Shown in pieces: positions 8,719 through 15,819 of a DNA stretch of 32,022 nt. The stretch's first letter is position 1; every line of letters begins with the position of its first letter. A program made the translations under genes and the position numbers. The stretch spans positions 1-32,022 of the forward strand of contig CANSKZ010000014.1 in assembly GCA_947647595.1 (NCBI GenBank). Direction: 5' to 3'. The stretch comes from an uncultured Clostridium sp. Its GTDB lineage: Bacteria > Bacillota > Clostridia > TANB77 > CAG-508. The notes beneath the pieces were generated by a model that saw only the letters and a program-made list of their open reading frames with translations, was not told the origin of the DNA and did no database searches.

Positions 8719-8754
8719 TGCTTTTATAATAATTCACCTCTCTTTCATGATGTT

Positions 8755-8783
8755 ATTATAACGTAATGACGTAATTAAGTCAA
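8755..8783 (-). promoter_or_regulatory. RHH gene promoter with tandem operator
   Basis: TTGACT (8783-8778), 17-bp spacer, TATAAT (8760-8755) on the minus strand. The spacer holds the direct repeat ATTACGTC-ATTACGTT, an 8-bp periodicity typical of RHH operators. Confidence 0.85.
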
Positions 8784-8819
8784 TAGTTTTTTACAAAAAA
8801 GTTAATATTTTTTTGAGTA

Positions 8820-8848
8820 AAATAAAAACACCTACCTAAGTAAGTGTT
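8820..8848 (-). terminator. Intrinsic terminator, family 1, copy 2
   Basis: Same AACACTTAC-TTAG-GTAGGTGTT hairpin and T run on the minus strand as at 7105-7134. It overlaps the stop codon of the 75-aa gene. Confidence 0.85.
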
Positions 8849-9074
8849 ATTTATAAGTTATCACAATTTCACTAAAAGCAATTTGGGTTCCACCAATAGC
8901 CAATTTCACATCTATAATCTCATATCCATCATCTTGCATATTATCAATAATATCGTTTATTTTATCTTCATCAATTTTATCTACTGTATGAATAAAAAGA
9001 ACATGTGCGTTTCCATTTTTTGGTCTTAGTCTATTTCCTATTTCATATGAATTTTTAACACCAAATAGTCCCAT
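8847..9074 (-). CDS. Small accessory protein, 75 aa
   Basis: Begins MGLFGVKNSYEIGNRLRPKN after GTAAGGAGTGATAAT. The later part, KINDIIDNMQDDGYEIIDVK followed by a strand ending in EIVITYK, looks like a helix followed by two strands, similar in outline to DUF4177 or Cse60-type small proteins, but I cannot assign it. It is a single-gene unit with its own promoter (TTGACA-N18-TATACA), upstream Spo0A-like boxes and a terminator, so it is probably expressed in the lysogen independently of the late operon. Confidence 0.75.
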   Translation of the reverse strand: MGLFGVKNSYEIGNRLRPKNGNAHVLFIHTVDKIDEDKINDIIDNMQDDGYEIIDVKLAIGGTQIAFSEIVITYK

Positions 9075-9121
9075 ATTATCACTCCTTACACTATAATATA
9101 CATCATTTACTATATTACATT

Positions 9122-9183
9122 TGTATAGAAAAAAATGTCGTATTTTGTCAAAATAAATATTTTTTCATCGACATTTTTCGACT
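9122..9183 (-). promoter_or_regulatory. Promoter with tandem Spo0A-like boxes (75-aa gene)
   Basis: TTGACA (9151-9146), 18-bp spacer and TATACA (9127-9122) on the minus strand. Two box pairs at 10-bp spacing flank it: minus-strand AGTCGAA-AAA-TGTCGAT (9183-9167), and plus-strand TGTCGTA-TTT-TGTCAAA (9136-9152), which covers the -35. Each box differs from TGTCGAA by one or two bases. Confidence 0.6.
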
Positions 9184-9185
9184 TT

Positions 9186-9251
9186 TTATCCTCCTACTAT
9201 TGCTTCTATATCTTTTCCAGTTTGTCTTTTTCGATTTCTTAAATCATCTAA
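9186..9251 (-). pseudogene. Relict of the tape-measure 3' end, 22 codons
   Basis: The minus strand reads LDDLRNRKRQTGKDIEAIVGG and TAA, matching the tape-measure end LDDLRNRKRQTGKDLEALVGN (10112-10177). No start or upstream frame is present. It is a scar left when the SHOCT gene unit was inserted next to the tape measure, carrying its own copy of that end. Confidence 0.85.
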
Positions 9252-9254
9252 TGT

Positions 9255-9281
9255 GAAAGGCAAGATTTAACCCTTGCCTTC
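9255..9281 (-). terminator. Candidate terminator after the SHOCT gene
   Basis: Minus strand AAGGCAAG-GGTTAAAT-CTTGCCTT, an 8-bp perfect stem a few bases after the stop, but the following T run is short (TTCAC). Confidence 0.5.
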
Positions 9282-9288
9282 TACTTCT

Positions 9289-9996
9289 TTATTTCACTTT
9301 ATCCAATAACTCTTTCTTCTTCATTTCAAATTCATACTCAGACAAAGCCCCATCTTTATACAGCTGTGACAACCTTTCTATTTGTAGTGAAACATTCTCT
9401 TCTGTAACATATCGATGTTCCACCTTCGTTACCGTTCCACTTTCAACATATCTCTCTTGATTTTTCGAAATAATTAATTTCAAAGATGACATTGCATAAT
9501 TAGCCCCATCACATAATTGCGTATATTTACCACTTGAACAAGACACTCTTCCCTTTATAAAATTAAGCTTTACATTAGGATTCTCAAAATCATCTACCAC
9601 AATATTAATATATAAACTCGTACAATACTTCTGTGACATTGCCATATTATTCAAAATATATGTATCTACATTATCATTTGTCTTCAATTCACAATCTTTA
9701 ATATTTCCAAATCCATAATCTTTACCATTTATATTTAATTTATGTTCTTTTTCATTAATAAACAAATCATTACAAACCTTTTTATATCCTTGTCTTAATA
9801 ATTCATTTTCAAAATTCTTCTTTTCTTTATTTGCTAAATTAATCTTTTTTATTCTTTTAATACAAAAATATTCCAAAAAGATAAATACAATCTCTACCAT
9901 AAGAAGCGGTGGCATAATCAACATTAGTAAAGAATTAAAAAACAGAAAAAAACCACATAAAGTTGCTAAAAACATATATCCTATTTTTTCTCTCAT
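9289..9996 (-). CDS. Membrane protein with C-terminal SHOCT domain
   Basis: 235 residues. Two adjacent hydrophobic segments at residues about 5-48 (MFLATLCGFFLFFNSLLMLI and the following LLMVEIVFIFLEYF) anchor it to the membrane, followed by a cytosolic basic part and a middle domain of unknown fold. The last 35 residues, IERLSQLYKDGALSEYEFEM ending KKKELLDKVK, are a SHOCT domain, a short oligomerisation module. A run of eight G is just before the ATG and makes GGAT-type pairing possible. It is an accessory gene directly after the tape measure with tandem Spo0A-like boxes upstream. Confidence 0.8.
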   Translation of the reverse strand: MREKIGYMFLATLCGFFLFFNSLLMLIMPPLLMVEIVFIFLEYFCIKRIKKINLANKEKKNFENELLRQGYKKVCNDLFINEKEHKLNINGKDYGFGNIKDCELKTNDNVDTYILNNMAMSQKYCTSLYINIVVDDFENPNVKLNFIKGRVSCSSGKYTQLCDGANYAMSSLKLIISKNQERYVESGTVTKVEHRYVTEENVSLQIERLSQLYKDGALSEYEFEMKKKELLDKVK

Positions 9997-10043
9997 ATAT
10001 ATCCCCCCCCTTTTATCCTATGACCATTTTACTACATTTGTAA

Positions 10044-10101
10044 AGTCGAATTTTGTCACATTCTGCAAAATTTCGCCACTTTCATTCGACATATTTCGAC
10101 A
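10044..10101 (-). promoter_or_regulatory. Tandem Spo0A-like boxes upstream of the SHOCT gene
   Basis: Minus strand TGTCGAA-ATA-TGTCGAA (10101-10085): two perfect 0A-box matches at 10-bp spacing, beginning 11 bp after the tape-measure stop. On the plus strand AGTCGAA-TTT-TGTCACA (10044-10060) is a weaker pair at the same spacing. A -35-like GTGACA overlaps the latter; the -10 is ambiguous (TGTAGT or TAAAAT). Confidence 0.65.
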
Positions 10102-10111
10102 TCAAGGGGAG

Positions 10112-12916
10112 TTAATTTCCTACTAAAGCCTCTAAATCTTTTCCAGTCTGTCTTTTTCGATTTCTCAAATCATCCAAAAGAATTTCTCCTAATCTTTTAT
10201 TTCCTACATAAACAGACAACTCTATCTTTTGATTACTTCCTCCTGCATTCTTCAAAGCCTCTTCTACTGTTTCTCGAATAATATTTTGTGGTGCTGTAAT
10301 TTCAGGGTTGTTACTTGCTCCCGCATATTCTCCAAATATTGCTACCGTTTCATCATAAGCAACATTACCCTTAGCTAATCTAGGTAATGAAATTTCACTC
10401 AATTTTGGAACACTAATATCAATACCAATTACCTTTCCAACTGCCGTCACAACCCCATCTAATGCACTTAATACTTTATTAACTCCGTCGAACAATTCCA
10501 TTTGCAAATCCCTCAATTCCACCTAAGATTTTATTAATAACACCTTTTATACTGCTCCAAATCCCATTCCATATATTGGAAACCGTTGTTTTTAGACTTG
10601 TCCAGATATTTTGCCATGTTGATTTGATATTGTTTAATGTATTTGATATGTTCGCCTTTACATTATCAATTTTATTTTGAATTGTAGACTTTATATTCTC
10701 CCAAATCTCTTGTGCTTTTGTTTTTATATCATTAAATTTTTCGGTGATATTATTCTTTATCTCAGTAAACTTACTAACAACCTTATCCTTTAGTTCCATG
10801 ACTTTACTATAAACTGTAGCTTTTATATTCTCCCACAATTCCTGTACCTTTTCTTTTAAATTAGTAATTTTCTCAATAACATTATTCTTTAATTCATTAA
10901 ATTTATTAATCACATCTTCTTTCAATTCAATAACTTTATTAACAACATTCTCTTTTATTTCAGTAAACTTTTCCACAACTTTGTCTTTTAATGCTATTGC
11001 ATTTTCTTTGATTGTATTCCAATGATTAATTAATAAGTATCCAATAGCGATTACCATTCCTATTATTGCTATCACTGCAGCTATTGCTAATACAATTAAT
11101 GTTATTGGTGAAGTTGCAATTGCTGTCACAATTCCCACAACAGTCATAACTGCGTTATATAATGTCAAAGCAGTTATTAAAGTCATAATTGTTGCTACAA
11201 TTCCTTCTATTACAGTAGCTGTATTTTCATCTCCAAATAATCCTATTAATATATCATTAATACCACCAATCGCATCTACAATAGTTCGTTTTACTGATTC
11301 CCAAATACCTTTCCAATCAATATTTTCTAAAAATATTCGTATAGATTCTCCTACCTGTTGCCAATTTACCTCTTCTAAAAATGAATTTACTGAATTAAAT
11401 ATTCCTTTAATTCCCTCTCCAAACGTTTTTCCAGCAGTTTCCCAATTTACATTACTAAAAAATCCATCAACACTTTTTCCCATTGCCGTTCCAAATTGCT
11501 TCCAATTAAAAGTTGTTATAAAACTATAAGCAAAATAAATTACTGTATTTAATGCTTGTGCAAATGTATTTCCTACTTGTTTCCAGTCTACTGTTGCAAT
11601 AAATCCATTTAAAAACTTAGCAATATTCGTCCCAATCTGTCTTGCTGTCTCTTGAATTTGTCCGCCAAGGTATAGCAGTCATCGCCTCATTCAACTTCTG
11701 CCCCAACAAAACTCCTACAGCATACCAATCACCATTTGCAATCACATTACTAGGGTCAATTTTCGATAAATCAAATGACGGTCCAACCGAACCACTGCCT
11801 CCGGAACTTCCACTATCTGAACTATCATTATTGGATATGTTATTAAGCTCGTCATGCACTCCTGCCAACTGCTTTGCCTCATTCTTCGCTTTCTTTGCAC
11901 CACTAGCCACGCCTCCAAATGATTTAGCACTCGCATTTGCAAAAATATTTACCTTAAACAATGCATATACCACACTTTGAATCGCCTTCATTAAATTATA
12001 AATCAAATTTGTAATCCAAGAAATAACTGGAGCTAAAGCACTTCCGCAAAGAATTTTTCAAATAATCAATGTTGGTTGCCAACTGCGTAGCATTTGCGTT
12101 CTGACTCGAAAGCCAACTACTCGCACTACTACTTAACGTCGAATAAATACTCCTCAATGAAAACAGAGCCCCCGCATACTTCAAAATATGCCCAAGACCC
12201 TGTTTCATGCCATTCCCCATCTGTTTAATGTTAGACGTTATTTTTGCAGTTATATTCGGTAACTTACTAAAAGAATTGCCAAATCCACCAATTTGACCTT
12301 TCATAGCCTTCAAAACATTACTTACTTTTACAGTTACATCAGTAAATAAATTTTGCTTTGTTTTCGTCTGTTCCACCTCTGCCCCTATACTAGCATAATT
12401 CTGTTTTGCTTGTTGTAACTTCTGATTTAACTCTTGTACTTTTTGATTTAATTTTATTTCTTGATTTACTAAATTTTGATATTCTTTGTCTGCTCCTAAT
12501 GCTTTGTTGACTGTCGGTTCTATTCCTTTATTTCCTAACTCTACACCTTCTGGTGTATACTGTTTCCAAACTTTTTCTTGCTTAACATCCATTTGAGCAT
12601 ATACTTGCTTTAATTGTTCTTTGGTTTGTTCTAGCTGTTGTCGATAATTCATCACACTTGTACTAGCTTTTTCAAATTGTTGTTGTAAGGCCTTATCAGT
12701 ATTAGAACCTTTTATGTCTCCAATCTTCTGTTTCACCTGTTGAATCGCACTTTGTGTTTTGCTCGCAATGCCTTTCATATCGACCTTATCAAATTGTTCT
12801 TGTGCCTGTTTTATCTGTTTCTTAATCTCAGGCACCATTTTTTTAAACTCTCTTAATGCTTCTTCTACTCTTGCTGTCACTATAATTTCTATTTCTTCCG
12901 CTACTATTTTTTTCAC
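10112..12916 (-). CDS. Tape measure protein (needs three +1 recoding events)
   Basis: 2805 nt, equal to 934 codons plus three extra bases. The four fragments (12916-11996, 12006-11617, 11483-10479, 10522-10112) join into one frame if a C is skipped at 12046, 11664 and 10487. Features in order: GTG start at 12916, Gln/Lys-rich coiled coil (residues 1-200), then IDYLKNSLGSALAPVISWI and VVYALFKVNIFANASAKSF typical of Firmicute tape measures, a Ser/Gly linker, repeated NWKQVG-type units, two or three hydrophobic segments (LITALTLYNAVMTVVGIVTA region), about 11-residue amphipathic repeats (KDKVVEKFTEIKENVV), and an end in QTGKDLEALVGN. It sets tail length and enters the host envelope. It is isolated from upstream tail genes by an accessory block. 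Confidence 0.88.
10485..10487 (-). other. +1 recoding site 2 (CGGA, tape measure)
   Basis: Minus strand GTT CGA C GGA GTT AAT. The zero frame gives CGA CGG AGT TAA; skipping C gives IVRGVNKVLSALDG and an open frame to the stop at 10112. Confidence 0.8.
11662..11664 (-). other. +1 recoding site 3 (CGGA, tape measure)
   Basis: Minus strand CCT TGG C GGA CAA ATT. The zero frame stops after 14 more codons. Skipping C gives IPWGQIQETARQIGTNIAKF, a pattern I recall from related tape measures. Confidence 0.82.
12044..12046 (-). other. +1 recoding site 4 (CGGA, tape measure)
   Basis: Minus strand TCT TTG C GGA AGT GCT. The zero frame ends at TAA 11998-11996; skipping C gives KNSLGSALAPVISWITNLIY. 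The LGxALAP pattern with Gly is what I expect for the family. Confidence 0.85.
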
Positions 12917-12934
12917 CTTCTTTCTTTTTAGATA

Positions 12935-12962
12935 TAAAAAAACACCAGATTTCTCTGATGTT
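12935..12962 (-). terminator. Intrinsic terminator, family 2, copy 2
   Basis: Identical to 5563-5591: minus strand AACATCAGA-GAAA-TCTGGTGTT and T run, after the antirepressor gene and 19 bp before the tape-measure start. Confidence 0.85.
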
Positions 12963-12980
12963 TTTTATTATTATTTTTTT

Positions 12981-13778
12981 CTAAGCTTGTTCTATCATTG
13001 GAAGTATTTTATTTTCTTTTAAAATATTATACAAAAATAATCTTCCTTTTTGTGTCCACTTTGTATTCATCTTTACAAATTCTGTTCCATCTTTATGGGT
13101 TAAGTCTATGGTTTCACTATGCGTATAACCATTATCGTGATATTTTTCATATAAAAACCATTGTCCACTTTGTTTATATTGTATTCCTAGTTCGTGCAAC
13201 TTTTCATTCATTTTTTGACTCGACATTCCATAATCTTTTGCTATTGCTGTTATTGTAACTAACCCCTTATTTTTTAATATTTTATCCGTATAATCTGCCT
13301 TAGGTTTTAATTCTCCTATTAATTGAAATTGTATAGAATTTTCCTGTTCCAATCTTTCTGTTTTGTTTTCTAGTCTTTGTAATTTATTCTGCATTACTTG
13401 CATAGCTTTTAGAATTAATTCATCTTCACTCATGTTTTCTTCTCCTGCTATATAGCCACCTGTTTTTCTTATTGATGGTAGTACCTCATCAGTTACAAAA
13501 TCTTGAAATTTCCTTGCAGTTTCGTTTTTTGCTTTAAAACATAATTTGTAAAATATATTTTCTGGTACATATTCCAGCATTTCTCCATTTTCGCAACAAG
13601 TTGCGAAATTAAATTCTTTTAGATAATTGCTTATGGTTCTCCATCTTATATATTCAACACCATTCTTATTTTCTACAAAACCTAATCCTCTCGAAATATC
13701 TTCCAAATTTAATTGTGCTGTTCCCTTTTCGTCCTGATAGCCTCTAACATTTTTTATTATCATAATTTCATTATTCAT
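12981..13778 (-). CDS. BRO/KilA-type phage antirepressor
   Basis: 265 residues. The N-terminal 110 residues form a BRO-N-like domain: DISRGLGFVENKNGVEYIRW, then NETARKFQDFVTDEVLPSIRKTG cut short as the usual FQ-W-V-T-EVLPSIRKTG motif with F in place of W. A coiled linker (ENKTERLEQENS) follows, then a KilAC-type C-terminal domain (KGLVTITAIAKDYGMSSQKM, LHELGIQYKQSGQWFLYEKY). These proteins counteract CI-like repressors. It is the last gene of the 14345-12981 operon and is followed by a family 2 terminator. The likely target is the plus-strand repressor at 14823, which is inference from context. Confidence 0.88.
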   Translation of the reverse strand: MNNEIMIIKNVRGYQDEKGTAQLNLEDISRGLGFVENKNGVEYIRWRTISNYLKEFNFATCCENGEMLEYVPENIFYKLCFKAKNETARKFQDFVTDEVLPSIRKTGGYIAGEENMSEDELILKAMQVMQNKLQRLENKTERLEQENSIQFQLIGELKPKADYTDKILKNKGLVTITAIAKDYGMSSQKMNEKLHELGIQYKQSGQWFLYEKYHDNGYTHSETIDLTHKDGTEFVKMNTKWTQKGRLFLYNILKENKILPMIEQA

Positions 13779-13781
13779 ATT

Positions 13782-14075
13782 TTATCTTCCTTTCAACAAA
13801 TTCATTATATCTTCTTGAAAAATAAATTTTTCGTATATTCTATCTACAAATTCTTTTACTTCTGATGTTTTCTTTATATTAAATATTTCTTTTAATGCTA
13901 CACTTTTGTTTTTAGCATATTTTCTAATTGCCAGTAATTCCGCAATTCTTTCTACCTTCTTTTTGCAATTATGATATGCTTTTATTTCAGTAATGTCTGG
14001 AAATATAGCTGTGATTAATATTATATTTAATACACCTTTACTATTAATTAATATTTCTTTTTCAATATTGTCCAT
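13782..14075 (-). CDS. Helical protein of unknown function, 97 aa
   Basis: Begins MDNIEKEILINSKGVLNIIL. Predicted mostly helical and basic, with a hydrophobic stretch at residues 15-28 that looks like a core strand or helix rather than a clear membrane span. Three bases separate its stop from the antirepressor ATG region, so they are co-translated. No family recognised. The operon suggests a modulator of the antirepressor. Confidence 0.72.
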   Translation of the reverse strand: MDNIEKEILINSKGVLNIILITAIFPDITEIKAYHNCKKKVERIAELLAIRKYAKNKSVALKEIFNIKKTSEVKEFVDRIYEKFIFQEDIMNLLKGR

Positions 14076-14083
14076 TTCATCTC

Positions 14084-14182
14084 CTACATTCCTAATATTT
14101 TATAAATCATACCTAACGTTAATGTTGGTATTATTCCTGTTATTGTTCCTAAGATTAGTACTGTAATTATCTTATCTTTCAT
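14084..14182 (-). CDS. Single-span membrane peptide, 32 aa
   Basis: ATG at 14182 overlaps the end of the small gene before it; the sequence MKDKIITVLILGTITGIIPT continues as TLTLGMIYKILGM and TAG at 14086-14084. The Lys-flanked hydrophobic stretch fits one membrane helix. A GAAGGTG sequence 5 bp upstream supports translation. It could be a leader, a small regulator or a holin-like peptide. Confidence 0.6.
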   Translation of the reverse strand: MKDKIITVLILGTITGIIPTLTLGMIYKILGM

Positions 14183-14345
14183 TTACAGCACCTTCTTTCT
14201 TGTTTAAATACAGTAGTGCTTTTTCAAGGCTAAATCTTCCCTTATTTACACCCCTGTAAATGCTTCCTACCATCTTAAATACTTCTTTTGTACAATCCCT
14301 ATTGCTTCCTAAATATCCTTCTAATTTTTTTGTTAATTCTTCCAT
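14172..14345 (-). CDS. MEELTKK small regulatory-operon protein, 57 aa (intact paralog)
   Basis: MEELTKKLEGYLGSNRDCTK, then EVFKMVGSIYRGVNKGRFSL and EKALLYLNKKEGAVNER. GAAAGGTGG precedes the ATG. The same protein is broken at 8311-8461 in the other cassette, with near-identical first 22 residues. It is the first gene of the operon that leads to the antirepressor. It looks like a compact helical protein; no known domain seen. Shared position in two cassettes suggests a role in their control. Confidence 0.75.
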   Translation of the reverse strand: MEELTKKLEGYLGSNRDCTKEVFKMVGSIYRGVNKGRFSLEKALLYLNKKEGAVNER

Positions 14346-14376
14346 AATAAAATACCACCTTTCAAATATTTTTCTA

Positions 14377-14438
14377 AACTACTTGAAAAATGGTAATTCT
14401 ATATGTTATAATTATATATAGAATTACTTCAAGTAGTT
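14377..14438 (+). promoter_or_regulatory. Plus-strand promoter inside a nested palindrome (cassette B)
   Basis: TTGAAA (14383-14388), 18-bp spacer, TATAAT (14407-14412) on the plus strand. Two nested perfect inverted repeats surround it: AACTACTTGAA (14377) with TTCAAGTAGTT (14428), and GTAATTCTATAT (14393) with ATATAGAATTAC (14416). The minus strand offers TTGAAG-N16-TATAAC for the 14345-12981 operon. It parallels 8497-8548. Confidence 0.72.
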
Positions 14439-14492
14439 CGGTTGAGATAATGTTGTAGTTTGGCGACCGCACATTATCTCTTTTCTTTTTTT
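14419..14492 (+). ncRNA. Candidate small RNA B with terminator hairpin
   Basis: Following the plus promoter, GAGATAATGT (14444-14453) pairs with ACATTATCTC (14471-14480), and TTTTCTTTTTTT follows. The loop has TTTGGCGACCGC, whose TTGGCG is complementary to CGCCAA in the loop of RNA A. The T run corresponds to the Lys-rich last codons of the opposing HTH gene. No open reading frame with a ribosome site is inside. Confidence 0.55.
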
Positions 14493-14710
14493 AATAAGTC
14501 TTGTACATCTAAATCAAATATATTGGCAATTTCTTCTAAAAGTTCAATTTTTACTGTTTTACATCTTGCATTTTCTATTGAATTAATCTTCTCCCTTGAA
14601 GTTTTAACTTTTTGTGCCAATTCTCTTTGACTCATTTTTAATCTAGCTCTTTCCATTCGTATTCTAGTAGCATCTACTTGAAACGGTATTAATACATTCA
14701 TTTCTATCAC
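14474..14710 (-). CDS. XRE-family HTH regulator (Cro-like), 78 aa
   Basis: Begins MIEMNVLIPFQVDATRIRME and has a full helix-turn-helix: LKMSQRELAQKVKTSREKIN, then SIENARCKTVKIELLEEIAN. GAAGAGGAGTGATAGAA precedes the ATG (a second ATG is at codon 4). It is divergent from the plus-strand HTH gene at 14823 with a palindromic operator over its -10, the layout of a CI/Cro switch. Its C-terminal Lys codons overlap the terminator of small RNA B. Confidence 0.88.
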   Translation of the reverse strand: MIEMNVLIPFQVDATRIRMERARLKMSQRELAQKVKTSREKINSIENARCKTVKIELLEEIANIFDLDVQDLLKKEKR

Positions 14711-14728
14711 TCCTCTTCTCTTCTTATT

Positions 14729-14809
14729 GTGATAATTTTATCACCTTTTGAAAGCACTGTCAATATTTTTTACAAAAAAGTTGATTTTTTTTTCTTTTAG
14801 TGATAAAAT
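14729..14809. promoter_or_regulatory. Divergent promoter pair and operator of an internal genetic switch
   Basis: Minus: TTGACA (14763-14758), 17 bp, TAAAAT (14740-14735), inside the perfect palindrome GTGATAA-AA-TTATCAC (14744-14729). Plus: TTGATT (14781-14786), 17 bp, TAAAAT (14804-14809), with the same GTGATAAAAT half-site over the -10. Shared sites at both -10 boxes indicate a common repressor. Confidence 0.85.
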
Positions 14810-14822
14810 ATAAGTAAGGAGT

Positions 14823-15143
14823 GTGATTTTAATGTTTTCAGAAAAGCTTAAATCTTTAAGAAAACAACGTGGTATTACCCAAGAACAATTAGCCAATGAC
14901 TTAGGAATTGGTGTTAGCACTATTGGCATGTATGAAAGCAACATAAGAAATCCTAGTTATAAAGTTCTTAAACAAATTTCAAATTATTTTAATGTTTCGG
15001 TTGATTATCTTGTTAATGAGCCTGGGCATAAAGATTCGTTCAATTTAGATTTTTATATTGAACGTATGCAAGAATTGTCTCCCGAAGAAAGGGAAAAAGT
15101 TTTGGATTTCATAAATTTTCTAAAAGAACAGTATCATAAATAA
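14823..15143 (+). CDS. CI-like XRE repressor, 106 aa
   Basis: MFSEKLKSLRKQRGITQEQL begins a classic XRE HTH (ANDLGIGVSTIGMYESNIRN), followed by NYFNVSVDYLVNEPG and a helical tail (ELSPEEREKVLDFINFLKEQ), the pattern of small SinR/CI-type repressors. TAAGGAGTGTGATTTTA precedes the ATG. One of the few plus-strand genes; the only neighbour it faces is the divergent HTH gene. It would hold the antirepressor operon silent in the lysogen. A separate main phage repressor is probably outside the window. Confidence 0.9.
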   Translation: MILMFSEKLKSLRKQRGITQEQLANDLGIGVSTIGMYESNIRNPSYKVLKQISNYFNVSVDYLVNEPGHKDSFNLDFYIERMQELSPEEREKVLDFINFLKEQYHK

Positions 15144-15167
15144 AAAACACCTACCTAAGTAAGTGTT
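15142..15167 (-). terminator. Intrinsic terminator, family 1, copy 3
   Basis: Same hairpin as 7105-7134 and 8820-8848, T run on the minus strand, ending the 15790-15185 gene. It lies immediately beyond the stop of the plus-strand repressor and can act in both directions. Confidence 0.85.
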
Positions 15168-15184
15168 TCTATAAACTCATCTCT

Positions 15185-15790
15185 TTAATACATTGAAGCT
15201 TCAATTATCTTAAAAGTAGCATTCTTCATAGCTTCTATTTTATCTGAAGAAATTAAATTAAAAATCTTAAAATCCTGACTCTGTCCAGCGTTTAAATTAT
15301 TAGCATAAATAGAATCTTGCTCAATTCTTGAACCATCTTCAGCAATAGCTTCTATTGAAATACTAAACGACTTCATTTCAGAATTTTTGTTTGTAACTTT
15401 GACTACCAATTGAGTCTCTGTCAACCATTCTCCTTCTGTAACCTCAAATTCTCCTAAAACAACATCCACATCATTAGCAAGTATTTCCTCCGTCTTATTT
15501 CCTGATATTTTATCCATATCCTCATTAAATGTATCAATCGTTTCATTTAACGAATCTGCCAATGCTTGTTGTGAATTTACAACCGCAACACATGTTAAAA
15601 TACAAATAATAAATCCTGCTATAGCTGTTCCCTTACTTGCTCTTTTTATCAATGATACTATGCAAAATAATATTCCTATTAATGCTAGTATAAAAGATAA
15701 ATTATTAATAAATGGAATAAAAGAAGTACATAAACCTATTATTCCTAATACTAAACCTGCCGTAGCAAAACCACTTTTTGCCCCTCTCAT
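15185..15790 (-). CDS. Membrane protein with extracytoplasmic FxLYD/DUF4352-like domain
   Basis: 201 residues. Residues about 8-72 hold two to three hydrophobic segments in a DUF4190-like pattern (GFATAGLVLGIIGLCTSFIP, FILALIGILFCIVSLIKRAS, GTAIAGFIICILTCVAVV). Residues about 105-201 are a beta-sandwich-like exported domain (VVLGEFEVTEGEWLTETQLV, VKVTNKNSEMKSFSISIEAI) similar to FxLYD or DUF4352 proteins. TAAGGAGGGGAAAAT precedes the ATG. It has its own promoter with Spo0A-like boxes and a terminator, so it is a lysogeny-expressed accessory gene; a superinfection or stress role is possible, not shown. Confidence 0.8.
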   Translation of the reverse strand: MRGAKSGFATAGLVLGIIGLCTSFIPFINNLSFILALIGILFCIVSLIKRASKGTAIAGFIICILTCVAVVNSQQALADSLNETIDTFNEDMDKISGNKTEEILANDVDVVLGEFEVTEGEWLTETQLVVKVTNKNSEMKSFSISIEAIAEDGSRIEQDSIYANNLNAGQSQDFKIFNLISSDKIEAMKNATFKIIEASMY

Positions 15791-15819
15791 ATTTTCCCCT
15801 CCTTATACTTTATATTAAA

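Noticed and set aside
11742..11942. Minus-strand 66-codon frame in the tape measure
   Set aside because: Out-of-frame shadow within the restored tape-measure reading frame.
14741..14944. Minus-strand 67-codon frame over the CI-like gene
   Set aside because: Antisense shadow of a convincing plus-strand HTH gene with its own promoter.
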